Shown here: in pieces, positions 23,299-31,597 of the stretch
How positions within the stretch are numbered: position 1 is the stretch's first letter
Layout: each line of letters opens with the position of its first letter
Origin: Candidatus Binataceae bacterium
GTDB lineage: Bacteria; Desulfobacterota; Binatia; Binatales; Binataceae
NCBI GenBank assembly: GCA_024281015.1
Contig: JAMXLL010000150.1
Location: 1-34,615 of the forward strand
DNA length: 34,615 bases
Direction of reading: 5' to 3'
Notes under the pieces: model-generated
Databases searched by the model: none
What the model was told of the DNA's origin: nothing
Seen by the model: the letters and a program-made list of their open reading frames with translations, nothing else
Position numbers and translations under genes: made by a program

Positions 23299-26046
23299 TC
23301 ATTGGATCAATCCAATCTGAGCTTGCAATAGACTCTCCTGGGACTTTAACTGCTCGATCCTGTCAGCAATCTCCTCGACGGTTTCCCGGCCGGCCTTGGC
23401 GCGAAAGTCCGGGTTGTCATATCGGGTCTGGTTGCGCTGCAGATGAGTGCGAATTTCATCAAGCTTCTTCTGGAGCATGCTTCGGGCCTTTTGAAAATCG
23501 AATCCTTCGGGTGTTTCGATTCCCACTTCACCCCACGCGACCGTGACCGGCACGGACCCGGGCGAGCTGCTCTGGTGCGTCAAAGGAGCAAATGCCATTG
23601 CCTCCGGGCGCTCCTGAGCCGAGGAGCTGACGGTCAATTCCGAAAGTTTACCGAGCGCAATCGCATACGATTTCCACGTCTCGATATCAAGCGGAGCATT
23701 GCCGGCTGGCCGCAGGACCGCCCCGATTCGCCGCCCCGGATGATGGCCCACCAGAGAGCGCAACGAGTTGACTGCCTGGGTAGTAGCGACGCAGCGTTCC
23801 ATCGCTGCTGCTTCGGTTTCACTCAGCGGGTCATGCGCGGCTCCTTGGGGCCATGTGGCAATAGCAAGATGCTCGCTCAGATTTGACTGACTTAAGTACG
23901 GACGCACCGCTTGCCAAACTTCTTCCGAGATGAACGGCATAAAGGGATGCAGAAGCCGGAGCAGTTGGTCGAAGCAAAACACCAGTACATATCGAGTGGC
24001 GGCCTGCTGGTCAGCTCCCGACTTGAGCGGCTCCTTGGCGAGCTCGATATACCAGTCACAGAACTCGTGCCAGATGAACTGGTAGATAGTCAGCGCTGCG
24101 ACATTGAATTCATAAACGTCAATTGCTCTAGTGACGGACAGTATTGCGTGGTTGAGGCGGCTGAGAATCCAGCGATCGGCCAGGGTCAGTCGCCCCGTTG
24201 CGGCCTGCTCAACCGGCTTGGGCGCATCTTCGAGATTCAACAACACAAATCGCGCCGCATTCCAGATTTTATTGGCAAACGCCCGCGACGCCGCCAGCCG
24301 CTCATCGGAGAGCACCAGATCGCGCCCCTGCACGGTTAGTTGAGCCAGCGTGAAACGAACGGCATCGGTGCCGTACTTCTCCATAATTTGCAGGGGATCT
24401 ACGACATTGCCGCGCGACTTTGTCATCTTCTTGCCCTGCGCATCGCGCACCAGCGGTGTAATGTAAACATGCCTGAACGGCACCGCACCGGCGAGATTGT
24501 CAGCGTCGAGCGGATTCACCTTAAGCGCGAACATCATCATCCGCGCCACCCAGAAGAAAATGATATCGAACGCCGTTATGAGCAGTGTGGTCGGATAGTA
24601 TTTTTCCAAGTCCGCAGTGTGGTCGGGCCATCCCAAGGTGGTAAAGGGCCACAGGCCCGAGGAAAACCACGTATCGAGTACATCGTCATCCTGGCGCAGG
24701 TCGCCGCCTCCGCATTTCGGGCAACTGGAGGGGCGTGTCTCGGCCACAACAGGCTCCGCATCGGTGCAGCGCTCGCACCAGTAGGCAGGGATACGATGGC
24801 CCCACCATAGTTGGCGCGAGACACACCAATCCTGAATGTTGCGCATCCAGGCAAAGTAGGTATTTTCCCAATGCTGCGGGAAGAATTTTGTGTCGCCCTG
24901 CTCCACCGCTGTGATCGCTCTGCCCGCTATGGACTGGCCGGTCGGGTCAACCTTGCTCACTCGCATAAACCACTGGTAGGAAAGCATCGGCTCGACCGTT
25001 GTCTCGCATCGTGAGCAAACGCCCAGGGCATGACGATGCGGCTCGACTCTGTCGATCAAGTTCTGAGCTGTCAGATCGGCAATAACGCGTTCCCGGCAAG
25101 CCTCGCGTGTCATGCCGGCGTAAGGACCGGCCTCCGCATTCATCCGCGCGCGGGTGTCCATAACCGAAATCTGCGCAAGGCGATGGCGCCGGCCCATGTC
25201 GAAGTCATTGAAATCGTGACCCGGTGTAATCTTTACGGCACCCGTGCCGAATTCCGGATCCACCGCCGCATCTGCGATGATCGGAATTTGTCGGCCGACC
25301 AGCGGGAGGCGAGCGATGCGGCCGACCAAGTGCCGGAAACGTACGTCATCCGGATTGACAGCTACTGCACTGTCCCCGAGCATCGTTTCGGGACGCGTGG
25401 TGGCAACCGTTACATGCCCGGACCCGTCAATTAGCGGATAGCGAATGTACCAAAGGTTTCCTTCAGTCTCCTTATGATCAACTTCGAGGTCCGAGAGCGC
25501 CGTTTCGCAGCGGGGACACCAGTTGATTAGCCGGTAATCTCGCTCAATGAGACCCTCATTGTAGAGCTGGACAAATACTTTGGTCACAGCCCGCGACAAG
25601 CCCTCATCGAGCGTAAAGCGCTCGCGACTCCAGTCGCATGAGCATCCCAGGCGGCGTAACTGATGAAGGATTTTGCCGCCATAGGTCTCGCGCCATTGCC
25701 AGACCCGTTCGACAAACTTCTCACGGCCGAGGCCGTGACGGGTCTTGCCCGCTTTGGCGATCTCGCGTTCGACGACGTTTTGGGTGGCTATGCCGGCGTG
25801 GTCGGTCCCGGGCAGCCATAGCGTATTGTAACCCTGCATACGCCGGGTGCGGACGATTACATCGTGCAGAGTATTGTTGAGGGCGTGACCGAGATGTAAT
25901 GCGCCAGTCACGTTGGGCGGGGGTATTACAATCGAAAAAACCGGACCGGGACGGCTGGGATCAGCGCGGAAGTAGCCACGATCTATCCAAAGGTGGAACC
26001 AACGGTCTTCCGCTGACTTGGCATCAAATGTCTTGCTCAGTTCCAA
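23299..26046 (-). CDS. valS: Valine-tRNA ligase
   Basis: This class I synthetase of about 915 residues charges tRNA-Val. The HIGH signature is HLGH (about residues 51-54) in the string PPPNVTGALHLGHAL, and the KMSKS signature appears as KKMTKSRGN. The editing domain (TTRPETMLGDSAVAVNPDD) and zinc-binding cysteines (WCPRCE, CSRCET, CPKCGG) are visible. The C-terminal coiled-coil arm, with LQKKLDEIRTHL and NPDFRAKA, is complete. No ATG is available near the expected N-terminus. The TTG at 26046 has AGGTG five bases upstream and gives the normal start LSKTFDAKSAEDRW; a TTG at 26127 is less likely. It is the first gene of the long minus-strand block. Confidence 0.96.
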   Translation of the reverse strand: MELSKTFDAKSAEDRWFHLWIDRGYFRADPSRPGPVFSIVIPPPNVTGALHLGHALNNTLHDVIVRTRRMQGYNTLWLPGTDHAGIATQNVVEREIAKAGKTRHGLGREKFVERVWQWRETYGGKILHQLRRLGCSCDWSRERFTLDEGLSRAVTKVFVQLYNEGLIERDYRLINWCPRCETALSDLEVDHKETEGNLWYIRYPLIDGSGHVTVATTRPETMLGDSAVAVNPDDVRFRHLVGRIARLPLVGRQIPIIADAAVDPEFGTGAVKITPGHDFNDFDMGRRHRLAQISVMDTRARMNAEAGPYAGMTREACRERVIADLTAQNLIDRVEPHRHALGVCSRCETTVEPMLSYQWFMRVSKVDPTGQSIAGRAITAVEQGDTKFFPQHWENTYFAWMRNIQDWCVSRQLWWGHRIPAYWCERCTDAEPVVAETRPSSCPKCGGGDLRQDDDVLDTWFSSGLWPFTTLGWPDHTADLEKYYPTTLLITAFDIIFFWVARMMMFALKVNPLDADNLAGAVPFRHVYITPLVRDAQGKKMTKSRGNVVDPLQIMEKYGTDAVRFTLAQLTVQGRDLVLSDERLAASRAFANKIWNAARFVLLNLEDAPKPVEQAATGRLTLADRWILSRLNHAILSVTRAIDVYEFNVAALTIYQFIWHEFCDWYIELAKEPLKSGADQQAATRYVLVFCFDQLLRLLHPFMPFISEEVWQAVRPYLSQSNLSEHLAIATWPQGAAHDPLSETEAAAMERCVATTQAVNSLRSLVGHHPGRRIGAVLRPAGNAPLDIETWKSYAIALGKLSELTVSSSAQERPEAMAFAPLTHQSSSPGSVPVTVAWGEVGIETPEGFDFQKARSMLQKKLDEIRTHLQRNQTRYDNPDFRAKAGRETVEEIADRIEQLKSQESLLQAQIGLIQ

Positions 26047-26360
26047 AGGTGCACCTGACAAACTGAAAGGGCCTGGCTTCCAATACTCGCACCGGCAAAT
26101 TTTATGGCAGTTGAATCTCAGAACCAATCGCCTTCGAGGTGGCGATGAGGTCGGCTGAAATTGGCTAACAAGCTTTTCTGCTGCGGTAATCGGCAGAAAA
26201 GCCCAAGATCACTCAACCACCTCCCCATGAACGGTTACCCAAATATGAGCCACTGCGCCGCTCCGAAAGATCTTGTACTTGCAGATTTTAGTGAGCCGGT
26301 AAGACCGCAAGTTACCTCGGCGAGCGCTCTTGCGACTAAGTTAATATGCGAGGTGTCTGT
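26047..26360. other. Divergent spacer between valS and the methyltransferase
   Basis: This 314-base stretch separates two divergently transcribed genes and has no convincing gene. It should hold the promoters of both transcription units. It contains a strong inverted repeat at 26172-26202. I looked for a tRNA-sensing T-box leader before valS and did not find the conserved antiterminator sequence. Confidence 0.5.
26172..26202. promoter_or_regulatory. Strong 12-bp inverted repeat (hairpin or operator) upstream of valS
   Basis: The left arm GCTTTTCTGCTG (26172-26183) pairs with the right arm CGGCAGAAAAGC (26191-26202) across a 7-base loop. Eleven pairs are Watson-Crick and one is a G-T wobble. 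There is no T-run after either arm, so an intrinsic terminator is unlikely. It lies about 125 bases before the valS start and 160 bases before the methyltransferase. It could act as an operator or as an RNA leader structure of valS; the sequence does not decide. Confidence 0.5.
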
Positions 26361-27122
26361 ATGGTTGCTGACATGCACGAACTACTGGAGCCCTATGCTC
26401 ATGATCAGCCTGAATACGCTCGCGCATTCGAGACTTTTCTCTCGCATACCGATCAAAAAAACAAAACTATCGAATGGCTGACCGGCTTGGTCAACGGACT
26501 CTCGTCGCATGGCCTCTTCGTCGACGCAGGGGCTGGTGATGGTTCCACGACTGCCGCGTTGTCCAAGCTGTTTGACCGAACAGTCGCGATCGAGCCCAAC
26601 AGCGCTCTGCGGGTGGAACTCAAGCGGCGCTGCCCGGAAGCTGAAATCGTCAAGGCCCCAATCGGCGATGCAGCGGTTACCTCTCCCGCCGATTTCGTGC
26701 TTTGCTCGCATGTCCTCTACTACATCCCGCAAAGCGACTGGACCGAAACACTGGAACGATTGACCTCATGGCTTGGCGCTGACGGGGCCGCGGTAGTGCT
26801 CTTGGGGAACCCTAACGCCGACGTTATCGCCTTGCCTCGTGACTTCTTTGGCAAAAGTATCGACCTCGCTCCGGCTGTGCAGGAATTCAAGGCGCGTCAT
26901 AACGACTTCGAAACCCTGACGCAGACGCTGAAATGCGAAGTGGTGGTAGATGACCTGGAATCCGCCTGCACGTTAGCGAGGTTCTTTCTCAGCGACTATC
27001 CTGACTGGGGCGACAACGTGACAAGTCGGAGAGTCGAAGAATACGTGCGCACTCATTTCACTCACTCGCGTGGCTATCGGCTATCCTGCGACCAGGACGC
27101 GCTTCTGCTGCGGCGCGCCTGA
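26361..27122 (+). CDS. Class I SAM-dependent methyltransferase
   Basis: The protein has about 253 residues. Motif I, FVDAGAGDGSTT, binds S-adenosylmethionine. The acidic residue after strand 2 is in TVAIEPN, and the motif IV region reads ADFVLCSHVLYYIP, as in the Methyltransf_11/25 group. The C-terminal region (FFLSDYPDWGD) is a variable substrate part. The chosen ATG at 26361 has GAGGTG five bases upstream; ATGs at 26346 and 26373 are alternatives. The substrate is unknown and the neighbours do not suggest one. The downstream amidohydrolase begins 139 bases later, so co-transcription is possible. Confidence 0.87.
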   Translation: MVADMHELLEPYAHDQPEYARAFETFLSHTDQKNKTIEWLTGLVNGLSSHGLFVDAGAGDGSTTAALSKLFDRTVAIEPNSALRVELKRRCPEAEIVKAPIGDAAVTSPADFVLCSHVLYYIPQSDWTETLERLTSWLGADGAAVVLLGNPNADVIALPRDFFGKSIDLAPAVQEFKARHNDFETLTQTLKCEVVVDDLESACTLARFFLSDYPDWGDNVTSRRVEEYVRTHFTHSRGYRLSCDQDALLLRRA

Positions 27123-27261
27123 ATTTTCAAGCGCCAAGGAGTACGGGGAGATGTAGGTTTGACAATTTTACGATGCTGCCGGATAACTTCACTTAATGCT
27201 CGTGGGGGGAGTTTTGCCGCGAGGAGCGGTATCCCCATCGAGAATAACGGAGGTCTATGCG

Positions 27262-28533
27262 ATGGCCCGCACATTCTTTCGCCGCGCCAATCTGCTGGAC
27301 GGGATCAATCCGCCCAGAAAAAACTCAGTGGTAGTAGTCGAGGACGAACGAATTACTGACGTCTGTTCTGAGGCTGATGCCCCTGCATCCTCGAGCAACG
27401 ACCTTATTCTCGATCTTGACGGCCGGTCGATGATGCCGGGCATGGTCCAGTGCCATTACCATGTTGCGTACGACAATGTCGGCAATCTGCTCGATTTAGA
27501 CCTCAAGCATCCGGCCACGATGCTCACTTTGATCGCAGCCAAAAACGCTGAATTGCTGCTGCGTTGCGGTTTCACCGGCGCAGTCGGTGCAGGCTCGTTG
27601 CATAACATTGACGTAACGCTGAAGCAGGCGATTAACCGCGGGCTCATCGAGGGGCCGAGATTCGTAGCCTGCGGACGCGATATCGTGACCACCGGCGATT
27701 CCGTCGATTTCCATCCGAGCTGGTGGAAACTCGAGATGGAAGGACTCGGCCGCATTTGTGACGGCCCCGACGAATTCCGTAAAGCCGTGCGCGAAGAGAT
27801 CAAGCAGGGCGTCGATATCATCAAGCTTTATCCAACCGGCGGACACGGCCTTTCCTGGCCAGCCGATATCATGACGATGACCCTCGAGGAGATGAAAGCG
27901 GCGGCTGATGCAGCGCATGAACGAGGCAAAAAGATCCGCGGACATATAGTCTCGAAGCGTGGAATCCTGGCCGGGCTCGACGCTCACCTCGATGTTATCG
28001 ATCACGCCGACATGATGGACGACGAATGCATTGAACGGCTGGCCAACGAAGGTGCTTTCGTAGTGCCCAGCCTCTATTTTCCATACATGGTGGTCGAGGA
28101 AAAAAGACGCACCGGCCGCAGCAATTGGGGAGGCGCTGATGAAATGGAGCGGGGGCTGGAGAACTCGCGCCGGACTTTGCCCAAAGCCAATGCGGCGGGG
28201 GTTAAATTCGTGATCGGTGACGATTTCGGGACCTCGGCCATGCCCCATGGCGACTATGCCAAAGAACTTGAGGCGTATGTAAAAGGTGCGGGTCTACCTG
28301 CGTTGGAAGTAATCAGATGGGCCACCCGCAATGGCGCCGAATTGCTTGGGATGAAGGATGACCTTGGCACGATCGAGAAGGGCAAGCTCGCCGATTTGCT
28401 GGTCGTCAATGGCGACCCCTCGGCGGACATTAGCATCCTTCAGGACCGCACCAACCTGCACGTGATTATGAAGGGAGGCAGGTTCGTCGAATGTCAGCTT
28501 ACGCCATTAACGGCCACCGCCAAGGCGGCCTGA
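27262..28533 (+). CDS. Metal-dependent amidohydrolase (imidazolonepropionase-like, COG1228)
   Basis: This 423-residue TIM-barrel hydrolase has the usual family layout. A small beta-sandwich is formed by both ends of the chain. The first metal pair is His65/His67 in MVQCHYHV. A likely bridging or metal-near lysine lies in DIIKLYPTGGHG. A histidine follows in GHIVSKRG, a second in IDHADMMDD, and the catalytic aspartate in VIGDDFG. The C-terminal GTIEKGKLADLLVVNGDP is a typical closing string. Such enzymes cleave cyclic amides, amidated peptides or N-heterocycles; the substrate is not evident. The ATG at 27262 has GGAGG 8 bases upstream. No signal peptide is seen, so it should be cytoplasmic. 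Confidence 0.9.
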   Translation: MARTFFRRANLLDGINPPRKNSVVVVEDERITDVCSEADAPASSSNDLILDLDGRSMMPGMVQCHYHVAYDNVGNLLDLDLKHPATMLTLIAAKNAELLLRCGFTGAVGAGSLHNIDVTLKQAINRGLIEGPRFVACGRDIVTTGDSVDFHPSWWKLEMEGLGRICDGPDEFRKAVREEIKQGVDIIKLYPTGGHGLSWPADIMTMTLEEMKAAADAAHERGKKIRGHIVSKRGILAGLDAHLDVIDHADMMDDECIERLANEGAFVVPSLYFPYMVVEEKRRTGRSNWGGADEMERGLENSRRTLPKANAAGVKFVIGDDFGTSAMPHGDYAKELEAYVKGAGLPALEVIRWATRNGAELLGMKDDLGTIEKGKLADLLVVNGDPSADISILQDRTNLHVIMKGGRFVECQLTPLTATAKAA

Positions 28534-28542
28534 GCTACCAGC

Positions 28543-28568
28543 CAGGGGCGGTCCGGGAACCGCCCCTG
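28543..28568. terminator. Hairpin between convergent genes, likely bidirectional terminator
   Basis: CAGGGGCGGT (28543-28552) and ACCGCCCCTG (28559-28568) form a perfect 10-bp GC-rich stem with a 6-base loop. It starts 10 bases after the amidohydrolase stop and lies 40 bases beyond the rmuC stop, in the gap where the two genes converge. No T-run follows on either side, so termination would be of the hairpin-only or factor-assisted kind. Confidence 0.6.
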
Positions 28569-28607
28569 TAACAGCGCCGTCCCGGTGCCCCTGGCGGCGC
28601 GCACTAG

Positions 28608-29999
28608 TCACCTGCCATTCTCGGATCCATTGTCGGCCAAACGCACGGATATCTCACGAGGGATTGTCTCGAGCGGCTCGATAATATGGATTTCCTCCTT
28701 GGCGCTGATACCAAGTTCCCTGAAACGGCGGGCAGCAGGCAGTAGGCGCGACTCCAGTGAACCCGCCGTGCGGTTGTACTTGTCAACGCAGCTTCTTAAC
28801 GCTGCTCCCAAAGCGGCGATACCGGCTGCGGTCGATGCCAGACGATCGTACAACTCCTTGCCGAGTTCACTGATCCGTTGAGCGTTTTCTGCAACCTGCT
28901 CCTGACCCCAGCCGTACGCCACACCGCGCAACAGCGCAATCAAGGTGGTCGGTGTGGCGAGAATGACGCGTTGATTAACTCCGTGCTCAATCAACGAGGA
29001 GTCCTGCTCCAAAGCGGCACTGAAGAAGGCCTCGCCGGGCAGAAATAGCACGACGAATTCCGGCGAGGGCTTGAGGTAATCCCAATACGATTTCGCGGCG
29101 AGCTTGCCCATGTGTTCGCGAACCTGGCGCGCATGATCTTTCAGCCGGGCGACCTTGTTCTCTTCGCTCGGTGCTTCCAAAGAATCCAGATATGCTTGCA
29201 ACGGCGCCTTGGCATCGACAATGAGATTTTTGCCGCCGGGCAAGAGTACTCGGAGGTCCGGCCGCAGTTTACCTTCTGGCCCATCGTAGCTGTGCTGCTC
29301 CAGGAAATCGCAATGCTTTACCATGCCGGCAATTTCGACCACGCGCCGTAGCTGGATCTCACCCCATCGGCCCCTTACGATCGGTGCCCGCAGAGCCTTA
29401 ACCAGGTTGGCTGTCTCTGAACGCAGCGCGCTCTGGGTCTGAGCCATGGATTGAAGCTGGGTCGAGAGTACTGCGTAAGCTTGTCCGCGGCTGGATTCTA
29501 TTGCGCGGAGCTGATCGTCCATTTTCTGCAGTGTTTCCTTAACCGGGGTCACCACACCCTCAATTGACTTGTGCCGGCTGTCGAGGTCGGCGAGAGCGCG
29601 CGCTTCGAGCGCTGTGAGATTTTCCCGGGCCAGAGTCAAAAATTGCTCATTGTTGCGGTTGAGGGCGTCGGCGGCCAATGACCTGAAGGCGTCGGTGAGA
29701 GCGTTTTGCGCTTGCTGAAGCAGTTCCCGCCGTTCGTCAATAGCGCGCTTCAATTCCTCGCCGCGGGCTTCTGTCGCCGCCTGCGCCATCTCGGCATCGC
29801 GCAGGGCGCGGTGCAGGTTACTGATTTCGTCCTTGCGCCGCTCCAGCTCAGCGCGCAGGGCATTATTCTCGCCTGAAGCCGTGGCCGCGGTGGCCTCCGC
29901 CGCTCGCAGGCCGCGATTGGAACCGGCGTAGCTCAGCAGCCATGCCACCAGGCATCCGCACACCAGCCCGACCAGCAAACTGACCCCAGCAAATAGCAT
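28608..29999 (-). CDS. rmuC: DNA recombination protein RmuC
   Basis: The protein has about 463 residues. One N-terminal membrane helix (residues about 3-25) anchors it in the inner membrane. A long coiled coil follows, rich in Ala, Glu and Arg (about 40-160). The RmuC nuclease-like core starts with VRGRWGEIQLRRVVE and contains LRPDLRVLLPGGKNLIVDAKAP, with the PD-(D/E)xK-style DAK, then EFVVLFLPGEAFF. RmuC limits certain DNA rearrangements, and the fold suggests a nuclease. The ATG at 29999 has GGAGG five bases upstream, which decides the start over the TTG at 30014. It is transcribed divergently from the ArsA-like gene. Confidence 0.94.
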   Translation of the reverse strand: MLFAGVSLLVGLVCGCLVAWLLSYAGSNRGLRAAEATAATASGENNALRAELERRKDEISNLHRALRDAEMAQAATEARGEELKRAIDERRELLQQAQNALTDAFRSLAADALNRNNEQFLTLARENLTALEARALADLDSRHKSIEGVVTPVKETLQKMDDQLRAIESSRGQAYAVLSTQLQSMAQTQSALRSETANLVKALRAPIVRGRWGEIQLRRVVEIAGMVKHCDFLEQHSYDGPEGKLRPDLRVLLPGGKNLIVDAKAPLQAYLDSLEAPSEENKVARLKDHARQVREHMGKLAAKSYWDYLKPSPEFVVLFLPGEAFFSAALEQDSSLIEHGVNQRVILATPTTLIALLRGVAYGWGQEQVAENAQRISELGKELYDRLASTAAGIAALGAALRSCVDKYNRTAGSLESRLLPAARRFRELGISAKEEIHIIEPLETIPREISVRLADNGSENGR

Positions 30000-30160
30000 T
30001 GCCACCTCCGCCAACCACGCTGCCGCCTCAGTCAGCTAAAGTGTATGCGATGGCGGCCTGGAGCGTCTATTGCGTGCCAATGGAGAACTCACAACTGAGA
30101 TCGGGCCGGTTGTGAACAAATGATTAGCCTGAGCTGCAATGATAATTTGCAGGCGTCATT

Positions 30161-31429
30161 ATGTTTTCGCGTCAGTGGACGCCGGCGCTGTTTGTGAAGG
30201 AACTCCTAAGAAAAGGCGCGACAGTCGTGATGCTCGGCAACGGGGGCGTCGGTAAAACGACCGTCGCCGCCGCACTCGGCTTAGCCGCCGCGCGCGAGGG
30301 GCTGGATACAGCCTTAATCACGGTCGACCCGGCGCAGCGTTTGCGCGACGCGCTCGGATTAGAGCGGCTCTCTTCAGAGCCGCGCAAGCTTGACAAGCGC
30401 CGTCTGCGGGCGGCCGGACTTGATAGCTCTATCCGGCTGTCAGCGATGATGCTGGACGTAAAGCATACCTGGGATGCGTTGGTCGAGGAGTTCGTCGACA
30501 GCCCCGAGGCCCGCAGCCGGATCCTGAAAAATCCATTTTATCGCAGCCTGACCCAGCAATTTGCAGGTGCCGAAGCATACGCCGCGCTTGAACAGCTCGA
30601 TAGCTTGCACCGGTCTGGGCAGTTCGACGTTGCAATCGTTGACACGCCGCCGGCAGCACATGCATTTGAGTTTTTTGAGGCTCCTCGCTACCTCGTGCGC
30701 TTGCTGGGTTCGCCAACCGCCCGATGGCTATTCAAGCCCGAGGCTTCGCTCAGCCGCAACGCGCTCACTATGGCAAGCCGTGCCACCCGGTTCGTTATCA
30801 GCCAACTCGAAACGTTTGCTGGAACTTCAATGCTGTCGGCCATTGCTGATTTTTTCGCAGTCGCCGCTGATGCAGCCGCCGGGCTGAGCGAGCGATTCCG
30901 CAATACCGAAGCAATGATGCATTCGTCGCGCGTGAGCTTCGTACTTGTAACGACCCCGCGCGAGGACCGCCTACGTGACGCACTGGAATTGGTAACGCTT
31001 ACCAGCCGTCACAGTTTCAGACTGCGCGCTATTGTGCTCAATCGAATAATCGATGAGCGCACCTTCGACGGGTTGTCGAACGGGCGGCACACGGCTCCGC
31101 CGCATCTGGCCGAAATTGCGATGCTACGCCGCGTGCTCGATCAGAACGATTCAACTAGCGACCCGTTGATTACGTATCTGGAAAGCTATCGGGAACACCA
31201 GATGCTCGAAGTTGAAAGGGCAGTACAGTTCGCACAAAGTTTGCCGGCTCGGGTTGCCCTCGCGGTTACTCCCGGGATTGAGTCTGGAGTGCGTGATTTG
31301 CGTTCGTTGGCGGGCCTTGCAGCGATCCTCACCGGGACGGGGCTGGGGCGCAAATTCCTCGGCCACGCCGCCGATGGCCTGGGGCTGGCGAGCACGAAGC
31401 GTTCTCGAAGACGCTATTCGACCGGCTGA
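30161..31429 (+). CDS. ArsA/GET3-family ATPase
   Basis: This 422-residue single-domain member of the ArsA/GET3 group belongs to the SIMIBI P-loop ATPases. The deviant Walker A is GNGGVGKT (26-33), followed by ALITVDPAQRLRDALGL (switch I region) and VDTPPAAHAFEFF (switch II). The signature lysine that normally starts the loop (GKGGVGKT) is replaced by Asn27. This loss is also known in one branch of ArsA-like proteins of actinobacteria. There is no arsenic operon nearby, and the ArsA metal-binding cysteines are not obvious. A role in handling membrane proteins or another regulated process is possible but unproven. The region 30000-30160 carries both divergent promoters, which I could not place. 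Confidence 0.87.
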   Translation: MFSRQWTPALFVKELLRKGATVVMLGNGGVGKTTVAAALGLAAAREGLDTALITVDPAQRLRDALGLERLSSEPRKLDKRRLRAAGLDSSIRLSAMMLDVKHTWDALVEEFVDSPEARSRILKNPFYRSLTQQFAGAEAYAALEQLDSLHRSGQFDVAIVDTPPAAHAFEFFEAPRYLVRLLGSPTARWLFKPEASLSRNALTMASRATRFVISQLETFAGTSMLSAIADFFAVAADAAAGLSERFRNTEAMMHSSRVSFVLVTTPREDRLRDALELVTLTSRHSFRLRAIVLNRIIDERTFDGLSNGRHTAPPHLAEIAMLRRVLDQNDSTSDPLITYLESYREHQMLEVERAVQFAQSLPARVALAVTPGIESGVRDLRSLAGLAAILTGTGLGRKFLGHAADGLGLASTKRSRRRYSTG

Positions 31430-31561
31430 GCGTGCGCCACGTCATCCTGTGCTGCTTCCAGCCATGAACAGGGGCGGTTTTGCCAAGCGCGACCAGCAGC
31501 GGGGCCCTGCCTCTATGGCAGAACAACCTCGATTGCGCCTATTCTCGCATCGTTAGAACAG

Positions 31562-31581
31562 GCGCCGCCGCTATGCGGCGC
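31562..31581 (+). promoter_or_regulatory. GC-rich hairpin just before the dehydrogenase ribosome site
   Basis: GCGCCGC (31562-31568) and GCGGCGC (31575-31581) form a perfect 7-bp stem with a 6-base loop. The stem ends 3 bases before the GGAGG ribosome site of the gene at 31598. It may stabilise the messenger 5' end or affect initiation. It may also just reflect GC-rich sequence. Confidence 0.35.
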
Positions 31582-31597
31582 GACGGAGGCATCTTTG

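Noticed and set aside
23281-23301. Inverted repeat TGACTC/GAGTCA around the valS stop
   Set aside because: Only 6 pairs with a 9-base loop and no T-run. It overlaps the valS stop codon and is within chance expectation.
26047-26360. T-box riboswitch before valS
   Set aside because: The conserved antiterminator bulge sequence and a terminator with a U-tract are both absent.
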